DNA from: Codonopsis lanceolata
Lineage: Eukaryota; Streptophyta; Magnoliopsida; Asterales; Campanulaceae
Length of the DNA: 64,000 nucleotides
Direction: 5' to 3'
NCBI GenBank assembly: GCA_013146195.2
Contig: CM028378.1
Coordinates: 90,764,295 to 90,828,294 of the forward strand
The first letter of the stretch is position 1, and every line of letters begins with the position of its first letter. The position numbers and the translations under genes are program-made. Below, piece by piece: positions 12,980 through 24,847 of the stretch. Under the pieces are notes generated by a model. It worked only from the letters and a program-made list of their open reading frames with translations, made no database searches and had not been told where the DNA came from.

Positions 12980-13575
12980 ACTGAACTTAGCCAAATCACA
13001 CAAACATGCTAGCACCCACAAACACACACACACATGCAGACCCAGTACCAAAACTTCGATAACATATACAAAACATGCCCACCATCAATTCAATTCCGCT
13101 TTCCCTCATCGAAATTAAAATCAAAATTCCCAATTAAAAAATTTCGTTAATTATCCAATCAGACAACAATACAGTCGCAATCATATTGGACAGAAAATCC
13201 TGGTTTAATTAATAAGCAGATCTGGTTTAACTGAAGAGCTTCAAAAACAAAAAACCCAGAAACCAAAGAGCTTCGTGAAAATGCAAAACAGATCTGTTTT
13301 ATATTCCCAATTAAAAAATTTCGTTAATTATCCAATCCGATGAACTTAGCCAAATCACACAAACATGCTAGCACCCACAAACACACACACACATGCAGAC
13401 CCAATACCAAAACTCGATAACATATACAAAACATGCCCACCATCAATTCCAAATTACCGTTTCCCTCATCGAAATTAAAATCAAAATTAAAAAAATTCGT
13501 TAATTATCCAATCAGACAACAATAAAGTCGCAATCATATTGGACAGAAAATCCCGGTTTAATTAATAAGACAAAA
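12980..13575. repeat. Direct repeat pair inside the Helitron (CA-rich block)
   Basis: A block of about 230 bp starting AACTTAGCCAAATCACACA is present at about 12985-13215 and 13343-13570, with few differences. Both copies carry a short (CA)n run and end with TTTAATTAATAAG. No coding sequence was seen in either. Confidence 0.8.
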
Positions 13576-15079
13576 CAGATCTGTTGAAGACGGCCGGTAA
13601 ACTTAAAAGAAGAAATAGATGCAAACCTTGAATTTGAGCGCTAAGAGGTCATGGCATGGAGAGAAGGCAGTACCGATCGGAAACGCCGGAAGCCAATCGA
13701 ATCTCATCAATGTTGACTTCAGTCAGCTGTTCAAACCGAAGAAACACTAATATGGGTGTCATTGTCCACTAACACAAAACCACGAATTCCAGAGATACAC
13801 CAACCGATTAGTATTTCACAAAAATTGATTAGTATTTCTTTTCCAATTTTAATTGCCCCTCTCCATTTAAGCCAATTCTTTGAAGCTAAGAACACTTATG
13901 TGACAAATTAAGAAATTAAGAGAGTAGAAATGGGAAATAATCAAAGAAGAACAGATAGCAAAGTCAATCAACAAAAATGTCTACATGAATAGAAGCAAGA
14001 GAAACTTACAATTTCAAGGCGGGAGACCCAGATGACAAAAAGAAAGAGAAACTTACAATTTCAATCCACTGACTCTCCAAGCACGTGCTCTCACCAAAAC
14101 ACTAATATGGCTATTCTCCCCTCTATCCATCCACGTCGTCCTCACCTGTCGCCGCCCCATGTCAGCCCCTCCAACAGCACATAACAATCGGAAATCCAAT
14201 AACACATAACAAAACGACAAACGAATACCCAAGACTTACCTGGAAGTAGCCAAAGACGAAGCTTCAAATATTGTTGTCCCAAATAATCTTGTAGCCCTGA
14301 AATCCAAATTAACACAATCCATCAAACTATACTGAAATACCCTTTTGATCAAACTATACAAATACCCTTTTGATTAAACTATAAAAAGAGGAAAAATAAA
14401 TTACAGAGACTAAGGAGAATCGAGCAGCCTCTCTGAAATTCGGGAGAGCTACTGTTAGAGAAGGCGAAGAAACCCAACGACGGCTTGCAGCCGAAATCCA
14501 AATACTGTGGAAATTAAAACTATACAAATACGGAAAAAAGCAATGTACCGACTCCAAAGACGGAAACCAACGATTAATCGGAATGAGAAACTTACCGATT
14601 TCCTTTCTTTTGAGATTCGCGGCGGGGCGAAGGTCGGAGGAGGGCAGGTGGGTTTGGTAAACGGTGGATTTGGTAAAGGGGCGATGGTGAGATTCGCCGG
14701 GGAAGAAGGCGAAGATGGATGAACGAAGGGGTGGTCTCGCCTGGGGTAGGTTGATTTTGGAGATGAAGAGAGAGAGGAGAAGCCGCCTTTATGAGACTCG
14801 GAGAAAAGGAGGAGAAACCCATTTCAATTGGAAGAACGCCGGAGAAACACTCGGGAAAGGAAGAGAGTTGGAGTTGTACCGGGAGAGTGAGAGGGGGACG
14901 AGGAGGAGTCGTGAATGGATCTCAACGGTTGAATGGATCTCAACCGTTAGATACGGTTATAAATACGTAACCTCACTGCCTCGATATAAACATAAATATA
15001 CAACGTCAGCCGTTTGATATAAAGTCAATTAAGCGATCTCAGCCGCTCTTTATGAGACTGAGCTCTATTGTATTATAGA

Positions 15080-16712
15080 TAGAGGAGATACGCAACTTCA
15101 AGTTGCTGCGAATGCGGGACATTGGGATATTTTCTTATTTAAGTAGTGTCAGTAGTGATGACGATTTTGCAGGACAAGCAAGTGTTGATATTTTGGCTCT
15201 TGCAATTGGTGGCGGATATTTTAGTGAGTTGATCAACTTTCATCTGTACTTTTCCTGTTCATAATCACATAAAAGTTAAGGATTAACTCTCTGATAACTT
15301 ACATTACCATCAATTCAGTTTAGTAGTAGCAAATCTTATCTTGTTATCATGGCGGTTGTTGAACAAAGCTTTTGGCAAAATAATGGCAAGAAAGAGAGTG
15401 CATTGTATTGAGAGAGGATAGAAAAAAATTAATTAGCAGACACCCAGAAGAATTAAGGGACCGGCATGGAGTAGAAAGAAAAAGTCCATGAGAAAGGCTA
15501 GAGAACAATGGAAGCGACTGGCTAACAATTTGGTGGACAAGTTAATCTATAAGTTGTTAGGTGCCTAACGTTACGTGTGTCTTTAGATTGATTAGGGGAC
15601 ACTCTGTCGTATTGTTCAAGCACTCTTTGTGGATTAAAATGTCCAGAAAATTGCTAGGTGTCGTGCTCAAGAAAAAGAAAGGAAAAAATGAGGGATCACA
15701 CATCCAGTGTGCCATGCATTGCAAAAAGTGCTATTGCTTTGGGAATAGAAGTATCCTAATCCAATATAAAGTCTTTGAATCTCTTCAGCACTTGACATAC
15801 AATTTTGATTCTTGTATTTCTGATATCGCATTGGATTTGATTAAACGCTATCCACATTTGGCAAAGCTGGAACCAACCCAAGTGCATTCCTCCTTTGGCG
15901 TGATAGCCGGAAAGAGTTCTTCCTTCCAAAGTGGACATCGCCTTAACTTCCTCAAACATTTATCTATTCCTGTTAGTTTCTTTGGAAAAATCACATTCCA
16001 CGGCACATTCAATTAAGTTTCTGAAAATTGCAGATATTATCATTTTGTGTTTAACAGGTGGAGTAAAATTAAGTGTGCTAGAATTGAGTTGTCTTCTTTC
16101 TCATTTTTGTTTTTCTTTTCTTGAAGGTATCCCCGTGAAGTTAGACTACATTTTTGACAGGACAAATGGGGGTGACCTCGACATTGAGCACCCAACTACT
16201 GACTCCAAAGCGCTTCATAAGAGGGTGCAATCGCTGGGAGTGGTAATCCTTCATCTTTGATTTATCTAAACACTTTCATGTTGATCGTATATCAAGAAAT
16301 ATATCTTGTATAAATTAACTCCACTGGGAATATATTTCTTTTGTACAGTTCGCGAGAGATTGCATGTCATGCTTTGGGATGTCATAGGATTATTGGGTGA
16401 GTCACAAAAAATATACTTTTGAGAAAAGAGTGTAGAAATTGAGAGTTCTGTAATTTTAATTTGCAACCCACATATTTCTTTTTGTAGTGCCGACAATCAA
16501 AAAGCTTGGTGAAAAGAAATTGGCTCATCATCAAGCCGTGCAACCGGTTAAATGCTTGTGCGAAGGTATAAGATCATTAAATGATCAGAGAGCATACGCT
16601 AATCGCACCTATGAACCAGTCACTAAGGCAGCAAGCTTGGGCATCGTTGAGGTTGTTGAAGAGATCGTGGATATACTTCCCGTTGCATTTTGGTCTTATA
16701 ACAATAGTCTCA
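15080..16712 (+). pseudogene. Ankyrin-PGG gene copy A, 3' part with several exons
   Basis: After the Helitron the ankyrin exon resumes (GDTQLQVAANAGHWDI, then stops from a frameshift near 15140). Further exon-like blocks follow in order. About 15780-15990 reads IALDLIKRYPHLAKLE, then SSFQSGHRLNF. About 16129-16242 reads GIPVKLDYIFDRTNGGD. About 16346-16399 reads RERLHVMLWDVIGLL after a TTGTACAG acceptor and before GTGAGT. About 16489-16712 reads PTIKKLGEKKLAHHQAVQ, then VEGIVDILPVAFWSYNNS, after TTTTTGTAG. This exon order is that of plant ankyrin-PGG membrane proteins, although the PGG domain itself is missing. The last exon runs seamlessly into array 2 and switches to antisense NLR sequence near 16708. 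The stops and missing 3' end make it a pseudogene. Confidence 0.78.
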
Positions 16713-19700
16713 TTTTCTCCATCTCTTCGTCCTGGGAAAAGGCTCATGTACAAGAAACATATTTTTAAATGGTACGGCAAGTCGTAGTAAGCGAGAAAGA
16801 GCAATTTCTTCACTCTCTCTAATCCATCGTCGATACCCCCACACCTTTGGGAAGACTTTGTTCAAAGCTGTACCCATTCTACATTTGTGCTCGGTCCTTG
16901 GTTGCCAAAAGCGCCGGCGATCACCACAATTGCTAGTGGCAAACCCTCGCATCTACTTAAGATTCTTTGTGATTTCCTTCAAAGGCGGAGGGCTGAGGGA
17001 GCTTTCTGGAAATGCCTTTCTACAAAAAAAGTGTCCACGACTCTTCTTGAGACAAGGGCTCTAAATTTAAAGTATACAAATATAAGTTAAAAGTAGTTAA
17101 TTATTAAGCAGTTTTGTCCAAACCTACATAAGTTAAGAGTAATAACTAATAATGTGGTATATAAGTAAAAAATGTAGTGGAAATAGCATTTCACTAAAAA
17201 ATCATTAACAACACGTGCAACATACGTGCAACGCGCGTGCAACACGCATGCACTTGACTAGTAATTCTTAAATAGTAGTATTGTATTTTAATATTTATGT
17301 TGTGATCGATTGGTGAAGACCCCAATCTTCAAAAAGCTTGGTGAAAAGAAATTGGCTCATCATCAAGCCGTGCAACCGGTTAAATGCTTGTGCGAAGGTA
17401 TAAGATCATTAAATGATCAGAGAGCATACGCTAATCGCACCTATGAACCAGTCACTAAGGCAGCAAGCTTGGGCATCGTTGAGGTTGTTGAAGGGATCGT
17501 GGATATACTTCCCGTTGCATTTTGGTCTTATAACAATAGTCTCATTTTCTCCATCTCTTCGTCCTCTGGGAAAAGGCTCATGTACAAGAAACATATTTTT
17601 AAATGGAGCGGCAAGTCGTAATGGCGAGAAAGAGCAATTTCTTCACTCTCTCTAATCCATCGTCGATACCCCACACACTGGGAAGACTTTGTTCAAACTG
17701 TACCCATTCTACATTTGTGCTCTGGTCCTTGGTTGCCAAAACGCCAGCGATCACCACAATTGCTAGTGGCAAACCCTCGCATCTACTTAAGATTCTTTGA
17801 CAGATTTCCTTCAAAGCGGAGGCGAGGAGCTTTGGAAATGCCTTTCTACAAAAAAAGTGTCCACGACTCTTCTTGAGACAAGGGCTCTAAATTTAAAGTA
17901 TACAAATATAAGTTAAAAGTAGTTAATTATTAAGCAGTTTTGTCCAAACCTACATAAGTTAAGAGTAATAACTAATAATGTGGTAGATAAGTAAAAAATG
18001 TAGTGGAAATAGCATTTCACTAAAAAATCATTAACAACACGTGCAACATGCGTGCAACGCGCGTGCAACACGCGTGCACTTGACTAGTAATTCTTAAATA
18101 GTAGTATTGTATTTTAATATTTATGTTGTGATCGATTGGTGAAGACCCCCAATCTTCAAAAAGCTTGGTGAAAAGAAATTGGCTCATCATCAAGCCGTGC
18201 AACCGGTTAAATGCTTGTGCGAAGGTATAAGATCATTAAATGATCAGAGAGCATACGCTAATCGCACCTATGAACCAGTCACTAAGGCAGCAAGCTTGGG
18301 CATCGTTGAGGTTGTTGAAGGGATCGTGGATATACTTCCCGTTGCATTTTGGTCTTATAACAATAGTCTCATTTTCTCCATCTCTTCGTCCTCTAGGAAA
18401 AGGCTCATGTACAAGAAACATATTTTTAAATGGTACGGCAAGTCGTAGTAACTGAGAAAGAGCAATTTCTTCACTCTCTCTAATCCATCGTCGATACCCC
18501 ACACACTGGGAAGACTTTGTTCAAACTGTACCCATTCTACATTTGTGCTCTGGTCCTTGGTTGCCAAAACGCCAGCGATCACCACAATTGCTAGTGGCAA
18601 ACCCTCGCATCTACTTAAGATTCTTTGACAGATTTCCTTCAAAGGCGGAGGGCAGAGGGAGCTTTCTGGAAATGCCTTTCTACAAAAAAAGTGTCCACGA
18701 CTCTTCTTGAGACAAGGGCTCTAAATTTAAAGTATACAAATATAAGTTAAAAGTAGTTAATTATTAAGCAGTTTTGTCCAAACCTACATAAGTTAAGAGT
18801 AATAACTAATAATGTGGTATATAAGTAAAAAATGTAGTGGAAATAGCATTTCACTAAAAAATCATTAACAACACGTGCAACATGCGTGCAACATACGTGC
18901 AACACGCGTGCACTTGACTAGTAATTCTTAAATAGTAGTATTGTATTTTAATATTTATGTTGTGATCGATTGGTGAAGACCCCCAATCTTCAAAAAGCTT
19001 GGTGAAAAGAAATTGGCTCATCATCAAGCCGTGCAACCGGTTAAATGCTTGTGCGAAGGTATAAGATCATTAAATGATCAGAGAGCATACGCTAATCGCA
19101 CCTATGAACCAGTCACTAAGGCAGCAAGCTTGGGCATCGTTGAGGTTGTTGAAGGGATCGTGGATATACTTCCCGTTGCATTTTGGTCTTATAACAATAG
19201 TCTCATTTTCTCCATCTCTTCGTCCTCTGGGAAAAGGCTCATGTACAAGAAACATATTTTTAAATGGAACGGCAAGTCGTAGTAACTGAGAAAGAGCAAT
19301 TTCTTCACTCTCTCTAATCCATCGTCGATACCCCACACATTGGGAAGACTTTGTTCAAACTGTACCCATTCTACATTTGTGCTCTGGTCCTTGGTTGCCA
19401 AAACGCCAACGATCACCACAATTGCTAGTGGCAAACCCTCGCATCTACTTAAGATTCTTTGACAGATTTCCTTCAAAGGCGGAGGGCAGAGGGAGCTTTC
19501 TGGAAATGCCTTTCTACAAAAAAAAGTGTCCACGACTCTTCTTGAGACAAGGGCTCTAAATTTAAAGTATACAAATATAAGTTAAAAGTAGTTAATTATT
19601 AAGCAGTTTTGTCCAAACCTACATAAGTTAAGAGTAATAACTAATAATGTGGTATATAAGTAAAAAATGTAGTGGAAATAGCATTTCACTAAAAAATCAT

Positions 19701-21712
19701 TAACAACACGTGCAACATACGTGCAACGCGCGTGCAACACGCGTGCACTTGACTAGTAATTCTTAAATAGTAGTATTGTATTTTAATATTTATGTTGTGA
19801 TCGATTGGTGAAGACCCCCAATCTTCAAAAAGCTTGGTGAAAAGAAATTGGCTCATCATCAAGCCGTGCAACCGGTTAAATGCTTGTGCGAAGGTATAAG
19901 ATCATTAAATGATCAGAGAGCATACGCTAATCGCACCTATGAACCAGTCACTAAGGCAGCAAGCTTGGGCATCGTTGAGGTTGTTGAAGGGATCGTGGAT
20001 ATACTTCCCGTTGCATTTTGGTCTTATAACAATAGTCTCATTTTCTCCATCTCTTCGTCCTCTGGGAAAAGGCTCATGTACAAGAAACATATTTTTAAAT
20101 GGAACGGCAAGTCGTAGTAACTGAGAAAGAGCAATTTCTTCACTCTCTCTAATCCATCGTCGATACCCCACACACTGGGAAGACTTTGTTCAAACTGTAC
20201 CCATTCTACATTTGTGCTCTGGTCCTTGGTTGCCAAAACGCCAGCGATCACCACAATTGCTAGTGGCAAACCCTCGCATCTACTTAAGATTCTTTGACAG
20301 ATTTCCTTCAAAGCCGGAGGGCTGAGGGAGCTTTCTGGAAATGCCTTTCTACAAAAAAAGTGTCCACGACTCTTCTTGAGACAAGGGCTCTAAATTTAAA
20401 GTATACAAATATAAGTTAAAAGTAGTTAATTATTAAGCAGTTTTGTCCAAACCTACATAAGTTAAGAGTAATAACTAATAATGTGGTATATAAGTAAAAA
20501 ATGTAGTGGAAATAGCATTTCACTAAAAAATCATTAACAACACGTGCAACATGCGTGCAACATACGTGCAACGCGCGTGCAACACGCGTGCACTTGACTA
20601 GTAATTCTTAAATAGTAGTATTGTATTTTAATATTTATGTTGTGATCGATTGGTGAAGACCCCCAATCTTCAAAAAGCTTGGTGAAAAGAAATTGGCTCA
20701 TCATCAAGCCGTGCAACCGGTTAAATGCTTGTGCGAAGGTATAAGATCATTAAATGATCAGAGAGCATACGCTAATCGCACCTATGAACCAGTCACTAAG
20801 GCAGCAAGCTTGGGCATCGTTGAGGTTGTTGAAGGGATCGTGGATATACTTCCCGTTGCATTTTGGTCTTATAACAATAGTCTCATTTTCTCCATCTCTT
20901 CGTCCTCGGGAAAAGGCTCATGTACAAGAAACATATTTTTAAATGGAACGGCAAGTCGTAGTAACTGAGAAAGAGCAATTTCTTCACTCTCTCTAATCCA
21001 TCGTCGATACCCCACACACTGGGAAGACTTTGTTCAAACTGTACCCATTCTACATTTGTGCTCTGGTCCTTGGTTGCCAAAACGCCAGCGATCACCACAA
21101 TTGCTAGTGGCAAACCCTCGCATCTACTTAAGATTCTTTGACAGATTTCCTTCAAAGCCGGAGGGCTGAGGGAGCTTTCTGGAAATGCCTTTCTACAAAA
21201 AAAGTGTCCACGACTCTTCTTGAGACAAGGGCTCTAAATTTAAAGTATACAAATATAAGTTAAAAGTAGTTAATTATTAAGCAGTTTTGTCCAAACCTAC
21301 ATAAGTTAAGAGTAATAACTAATAATGTGGTATATAAGTAAAAAATGTAGTGGAAATAGCATTTCACTAAAAAATCATTAACAACACGTGCAACATGCGT
21401 GCAACATACGTGCAACGCGCGTGCAACACGCGTGCACTTGACTAGTAATTCTTAAATAGTAGTATTGTATTTTAATATTTATGTTGTGATCGATTGGTGA
21501 AGACCCCCAATCTTCAAAAAGCTTGGTGAAAAGAAATTGGCTCATCATCAAGCCGTGCAACCGGTTAAATGCTTGTGCGAAGGTATAAGATCATTAAATG
21601 ATCAGAGAGCATACGCTAATCGCACCTATGAACCAGTCACTAAGGCAGCAAGCTTGGGCATCGTTGAGGTTGTTGAAGGGATCGTGGATATACTTCCCGT
21701 TGCATTTTGGTC

Positions 21713-22057
21713 TTATAACAATAGTCTCATTTTCTCCATCTCTTCGTCCTCTGGGAAAAGGCTCATGTACAAGAAACATATTTTTAAATGGAACGGCAAG
21801 TCGTAGTAACTGAGAAAGAGCAATTTCTTCACTCTCTCTAATCCATCGTCGATACCCCACACACTGGGAAGACTTTGTTCAAACTGTACCCATTCTACAT
21901 TTGTGCTCTGGTCCTTGGTTGCCAAAACGCCAGCGATCACCACAATTGCTAGTGGCAAACCCTCGCATCTACTTAAGATTCTTTGACAGATTTCCTTCAA
22001 AGCCGGAGGGCTGAGGGAGCTTTCTGGAAATGCCTTTCTACAAAAAAAAGTGTCCAC
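21713..22057 (-). pseudogene. Antisense NLR (NB-ARC) fragment, best-preserved unit
   Basis: The minus strand reads an open 114-residue fragment of a plant CC-type NLR: FCRKAFPESS, CEGLPLAIVVIAGVLATKD (the GLPL motif), a VEWVQFEQSLPSVWG stretch, then LFLSYYDLPFHLKICFLYMS and LFPEDEEMEKMRL (the RNBS-D/winged-helix start). The P-loop, kinase-2, MHD and LRR parts are absent, so it cannot act as a receptor. It lies antisense to the ankyrin exon and begins within a few bases of its end near AATAGTCTCAT. Equivalents in array 2 lie at about 16952-16710, 17814-17599, 18642-18355, 19533-19189, 20311-20024, 21155-20883, 22835-22548, 23699-23355 and 24525-24190. The family call is firm. Confidence 0.87.
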
Positions 22058-22230
22058 GACTCTTCTTGAGACAAGGGCTCTAAATTTAAAGTATACAAAT
22101 ATAAGTTAAAAGTAGTTAATTATTAAGCAGTTTTGTCCAAACCTACATAAGTTAAGAGTAATAACTAATAATGTGGTATATAAGTAAAAAATGTAGTGGA
22201 AATAGCATTTCACTAAAAAATCATTAACAA

Positions 22231-22281
22231 CACGTGCAACATGCGTGCAACATACGTGCAACACGCGTGCACTTGACTAGT
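22231..22281 (+). mobile_element. Helitron-like 3' terminus (representative of all units)
   Basis: Repeated CGTGCAAC motifs form a GC-rich zone with palindromes such as CACGCGTG. About ten bases downstream follows CTAG (22277-22280) and T, preceded by ACTTGA. Helitron 3' ends are defined by a short hairpin followed by CTRR and insertion before T, so each unit appears to carry such an end. A matching 5' TC end could not be located inside the unit. Confidence 0.6.
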
Positions 22282-24847
22282 AATTCTTAAATAGTAGTAT
22301 TGTATTTTAATATTTATGTTGTGATCGATTGGTGAAGACCCCCAATCTTCAAAAAGCTTGGTGAAAAGAAATTGGCTCATCATCAAGCCGTGCAACCGGT
22401 TAAATGCTTGTGCGAAGGTATAAGATCATTAAATGATCAGAGAGCATACGCTAATCGCACCTATGAACCAGTCACTAAGGCAGCAAGCTTGGGCATCGTT
22501 GAGGTTGTTGAAGGGATCGTGGATATACTTCCCGTTGCATTTTGGTCTTATAACAATAGTCTCATTTTCTCCATCTCTTCGTCCTCTGGGAAAAGGCTCA
22601 TGTACAAGAAACATATTTTTAAATGGAACGGCAAGTCGTAGTAACTGAGAAAGAGCAATTTCTTCACTCTCTCTAATCCATCGTCGATACCCCACACACT
22701 GGGAAGACTTTGTTCAAACTGTACCCATTCTACATTTGTGCTCTGGTCCTTGGTTGCCAAAACGCCAACGATCACCACAATTGCTAGTGGCAAACCCTCG
22801 CATCTACTTAAGATTCTTTGACAGATTTCCTTCAAAGCCGGAGGGCGAGGAGCTCTGGAAATGCCTTTCTACAAAAAAAGTGTCCATGACTCTTCTTGAG
22901 ACAAGGGCTCTAAATTTAAAGTATACAAATATAAGTTAAAAGTAGTTAATTATTAAGCAGTTTTGTCCAAACCTAAATAAATTAAGAGTAATAACTAATA
23001 ATGTGGTATATAAGTAAAAAATGTAGTGGAAATAGCATTTCACTAAAAAATCATTAACAACACGTGCAACCTACGTGCAACACGCGTGCACTTGACTAGT
23101 AATTCTTAAATAGTAGTATTGTATTTTAATATTTATGTTGTGATCGATTGGTGAAGACCCCCAATCTTCAAAAAGCTTGGTGAAAAGAAATTGGCTCATC
23201 ATCAAGCCGTTAAATGCTTGTGCGAAGGTATAAGATCATTAAATGATCGAGAGCATACGCTAATCGCACCTATGAACCGCCACTAAGGCGGAAGCTTGGG
23301 CATCGTTGAGGTTGTTGAAGGGATCGTGGATATACTTCCCGTTGCATTTTGGTCTTATAACAATAGTCTCATTTTCTCCATCTCTTCGTCCTCTGGGAAA
23401 AGGCTCATGTACAAGAAACATATTTTTAAATGGAACGGCAAGTCGTAGTAACTGAGAAAGAGCAATTTCTTCACTCTCTCTAATCCATCGTCGATACCCC
23501 ACACACTGGGAAGACTTTGTTCAAACTGTACCCATTCTACATTTGTGCTCTGGTCCTTGGTTGCCAAAACGCCAGCGATCACCACAATTGCTAGTGGCAA
23601 ACCCTCGCATCTACTTAAGATTCTTTGACAGATTTCCTTCAAAGCCGGAGGGCTGAGGGAGCTTTCTGGAAATGCCTTTCTACAAAAAAAAGTGTCCACG
23701 ACTCTTCTTGAGACAAGGGCTCTAAATTTAAAGTATACAAATATAAGTTAAAAGTAGTTAATTATTAAGCAGTTTTGTCCAAACCTACATAAGTTAAGAG
23801 TAATAACTAATAATGTGGTATATAAGTAAAAAATGTAGTGGAAATAGCATTTCACTAAAAAATCATTAACAACACGTGCAACATGCGTGCAACATACGTG
23901 CAACACGCGTGCACTTGACTAGTAATTCTTAAATAGTAGTATTGTATTTTAATATTTATGTTGTGATCGATTGGTGAAGACCCCCAATCTTCAAAAAGCT
24001 TGGTGAAAAGAAATTGGCTCATCATCAAGCCGTGCAACCGGTTAAATGCTTGTGCGAAGGTATAAGATCATTAAATGATCAGAGAGCATACGCTAATCGC
24101 ACCTATGAACCAGTCACTAAGGCAGCAAGCTTGGGCATCGTTGAGGTTGTTGAAGGGATCGTGGATATACTTCCCGTTCCATTTTGGTCTTATAACAATA
24201 GTCTCATTTTCTCCATCTCTTCGTCCTCTGGGAAAAGGCTCATGTACAAGAAACATATTTTTAAATGGAACGGCAAGTCGTAGTAACTGAGAAAGAGCAA
24301 TTTCTTCACTCTCTCTAATCCATCGTCGATACCCCACACACTGGGAAGACTTTGTTCAAACTATACCCATTCTACATTTGTGCTCTGGTCCTTGGTTGCC
24401 AAAACGCCAGCGATCACCACAATTGCTAGTGGCAAACCCTCGCATCTACTTAAGATTCTTTGACAGATTTCCTTCAAAGCCGGAGGGCTGAGGGAGCTTT
24501 CTGGAAATGCCTTTCTACAAAAAAAGTGTCCACGACTCTTCTTGAGACAAGGGCTCTAAATTTAAAGTATACAAATATAAGTTAAAAGTAGTTAATTATT
24601 AAGCAGTTTTGTCCAAACCTACATAAGTTAAGAGTAATAACTAATAATGTGGTATATAAGTAAAAAATGTAGTGGAAATAGCATTTCACTAAAAAATCAT
24701 TAACAACACGTGCAACATGCGTGCAACATACGTGCAACGCGCGTGCAACACGCGTGCACTTGACTAGTAATTCTTAAATAGTAGTATTGTATTTTAATAT
24801 TTATGTTGTGATCGATTGGTGAGGACCCCCAATCTTCAAAAAGCTTG

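Larger units (their letters stand above)
10669..15079 (-). mobile_element. Non-autonomous Helitron (4.4 kb) carrying cyclin D exons
   Basis: Both ends are diagnostic when read on the minus strand. The 5' end at 15079 starts TCTATAATACAATAGAG. The 3' end has a GTGCC/GGCAC stem (10693-10697 with 10678-10682), a short A-rich gap and CTAG at 10672-10669. The host sequence is an exact A/T insertion: ...TAATAA before the element and TAGAGGAGATAC after it match the uninterrupted TAATAATAAAGGAGATAC of copy B, with no target duplication, as known for Helitrons. No Rep-helicase is visible, so it would need a helper. Inside are D-type cyclin exons (same orientation), two direct repeat pairs, and AT-rich or CA/CT-rich filler. 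From 12900 to 15079 I see no gene. Confidence 0.88.
16489..24846 (+). repeat. Tandem array 2: ten copies of the chimeric ankyrin/NLR/Helitron-end unit
   Basis: The unit anchor AAGCTTGG occurs at 16502, 17334, 18161, 18995, 19830, 20675, 21519, 22354, 23173 and 23996, and a last truncated one at 24841, giving periods of 832, 827, 834, 835, 845, 844, 835, 819, 823 and 845 bp. Units are nearly identical, so expansion or homogenisation is recent. Length differences come mostly from the number of GTGCAAC microrepeats before CTAGT (two to four). The first unit is the native exon of ankyrin copy A, with a genuine TTTTTGTAG acceptor; later units have a different upstream spacer containing GTGATCGATTGGTGAAGAC. 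The array ends by joining the 5' part of ankyrin copy B. Confidence 0.95.

Noticed and set aside
14354..15017. Open frames in the Helitron 5' region as a captured gene
   Set aside because: Low-complexity Arg/Glu/Ser composition, no domain seen, frames on both strands.
21537..21813. Plus-strand open frames of 70-90 codons in each array unit
   Set aside because: They start in an ankyrin exon and read on into antisense NLR sequence, and identical frames recur only because the unit is repeated. Not listed as proteins.
21713..22057. Functional NLR resistance gene
   Set aside because: Only the GLPL to RNBS-D part is present; P-loop, kinase-2, MHD and LRR are absent.
16489..24846. Regular repeats that might suggest a CRISPR array or bacterial tandem genes
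   Set aside because: The units are 0.83 kb with eukaryotic gene fragments and no short repeat-spacer pattern; the whole window is plant nuclear DNA.
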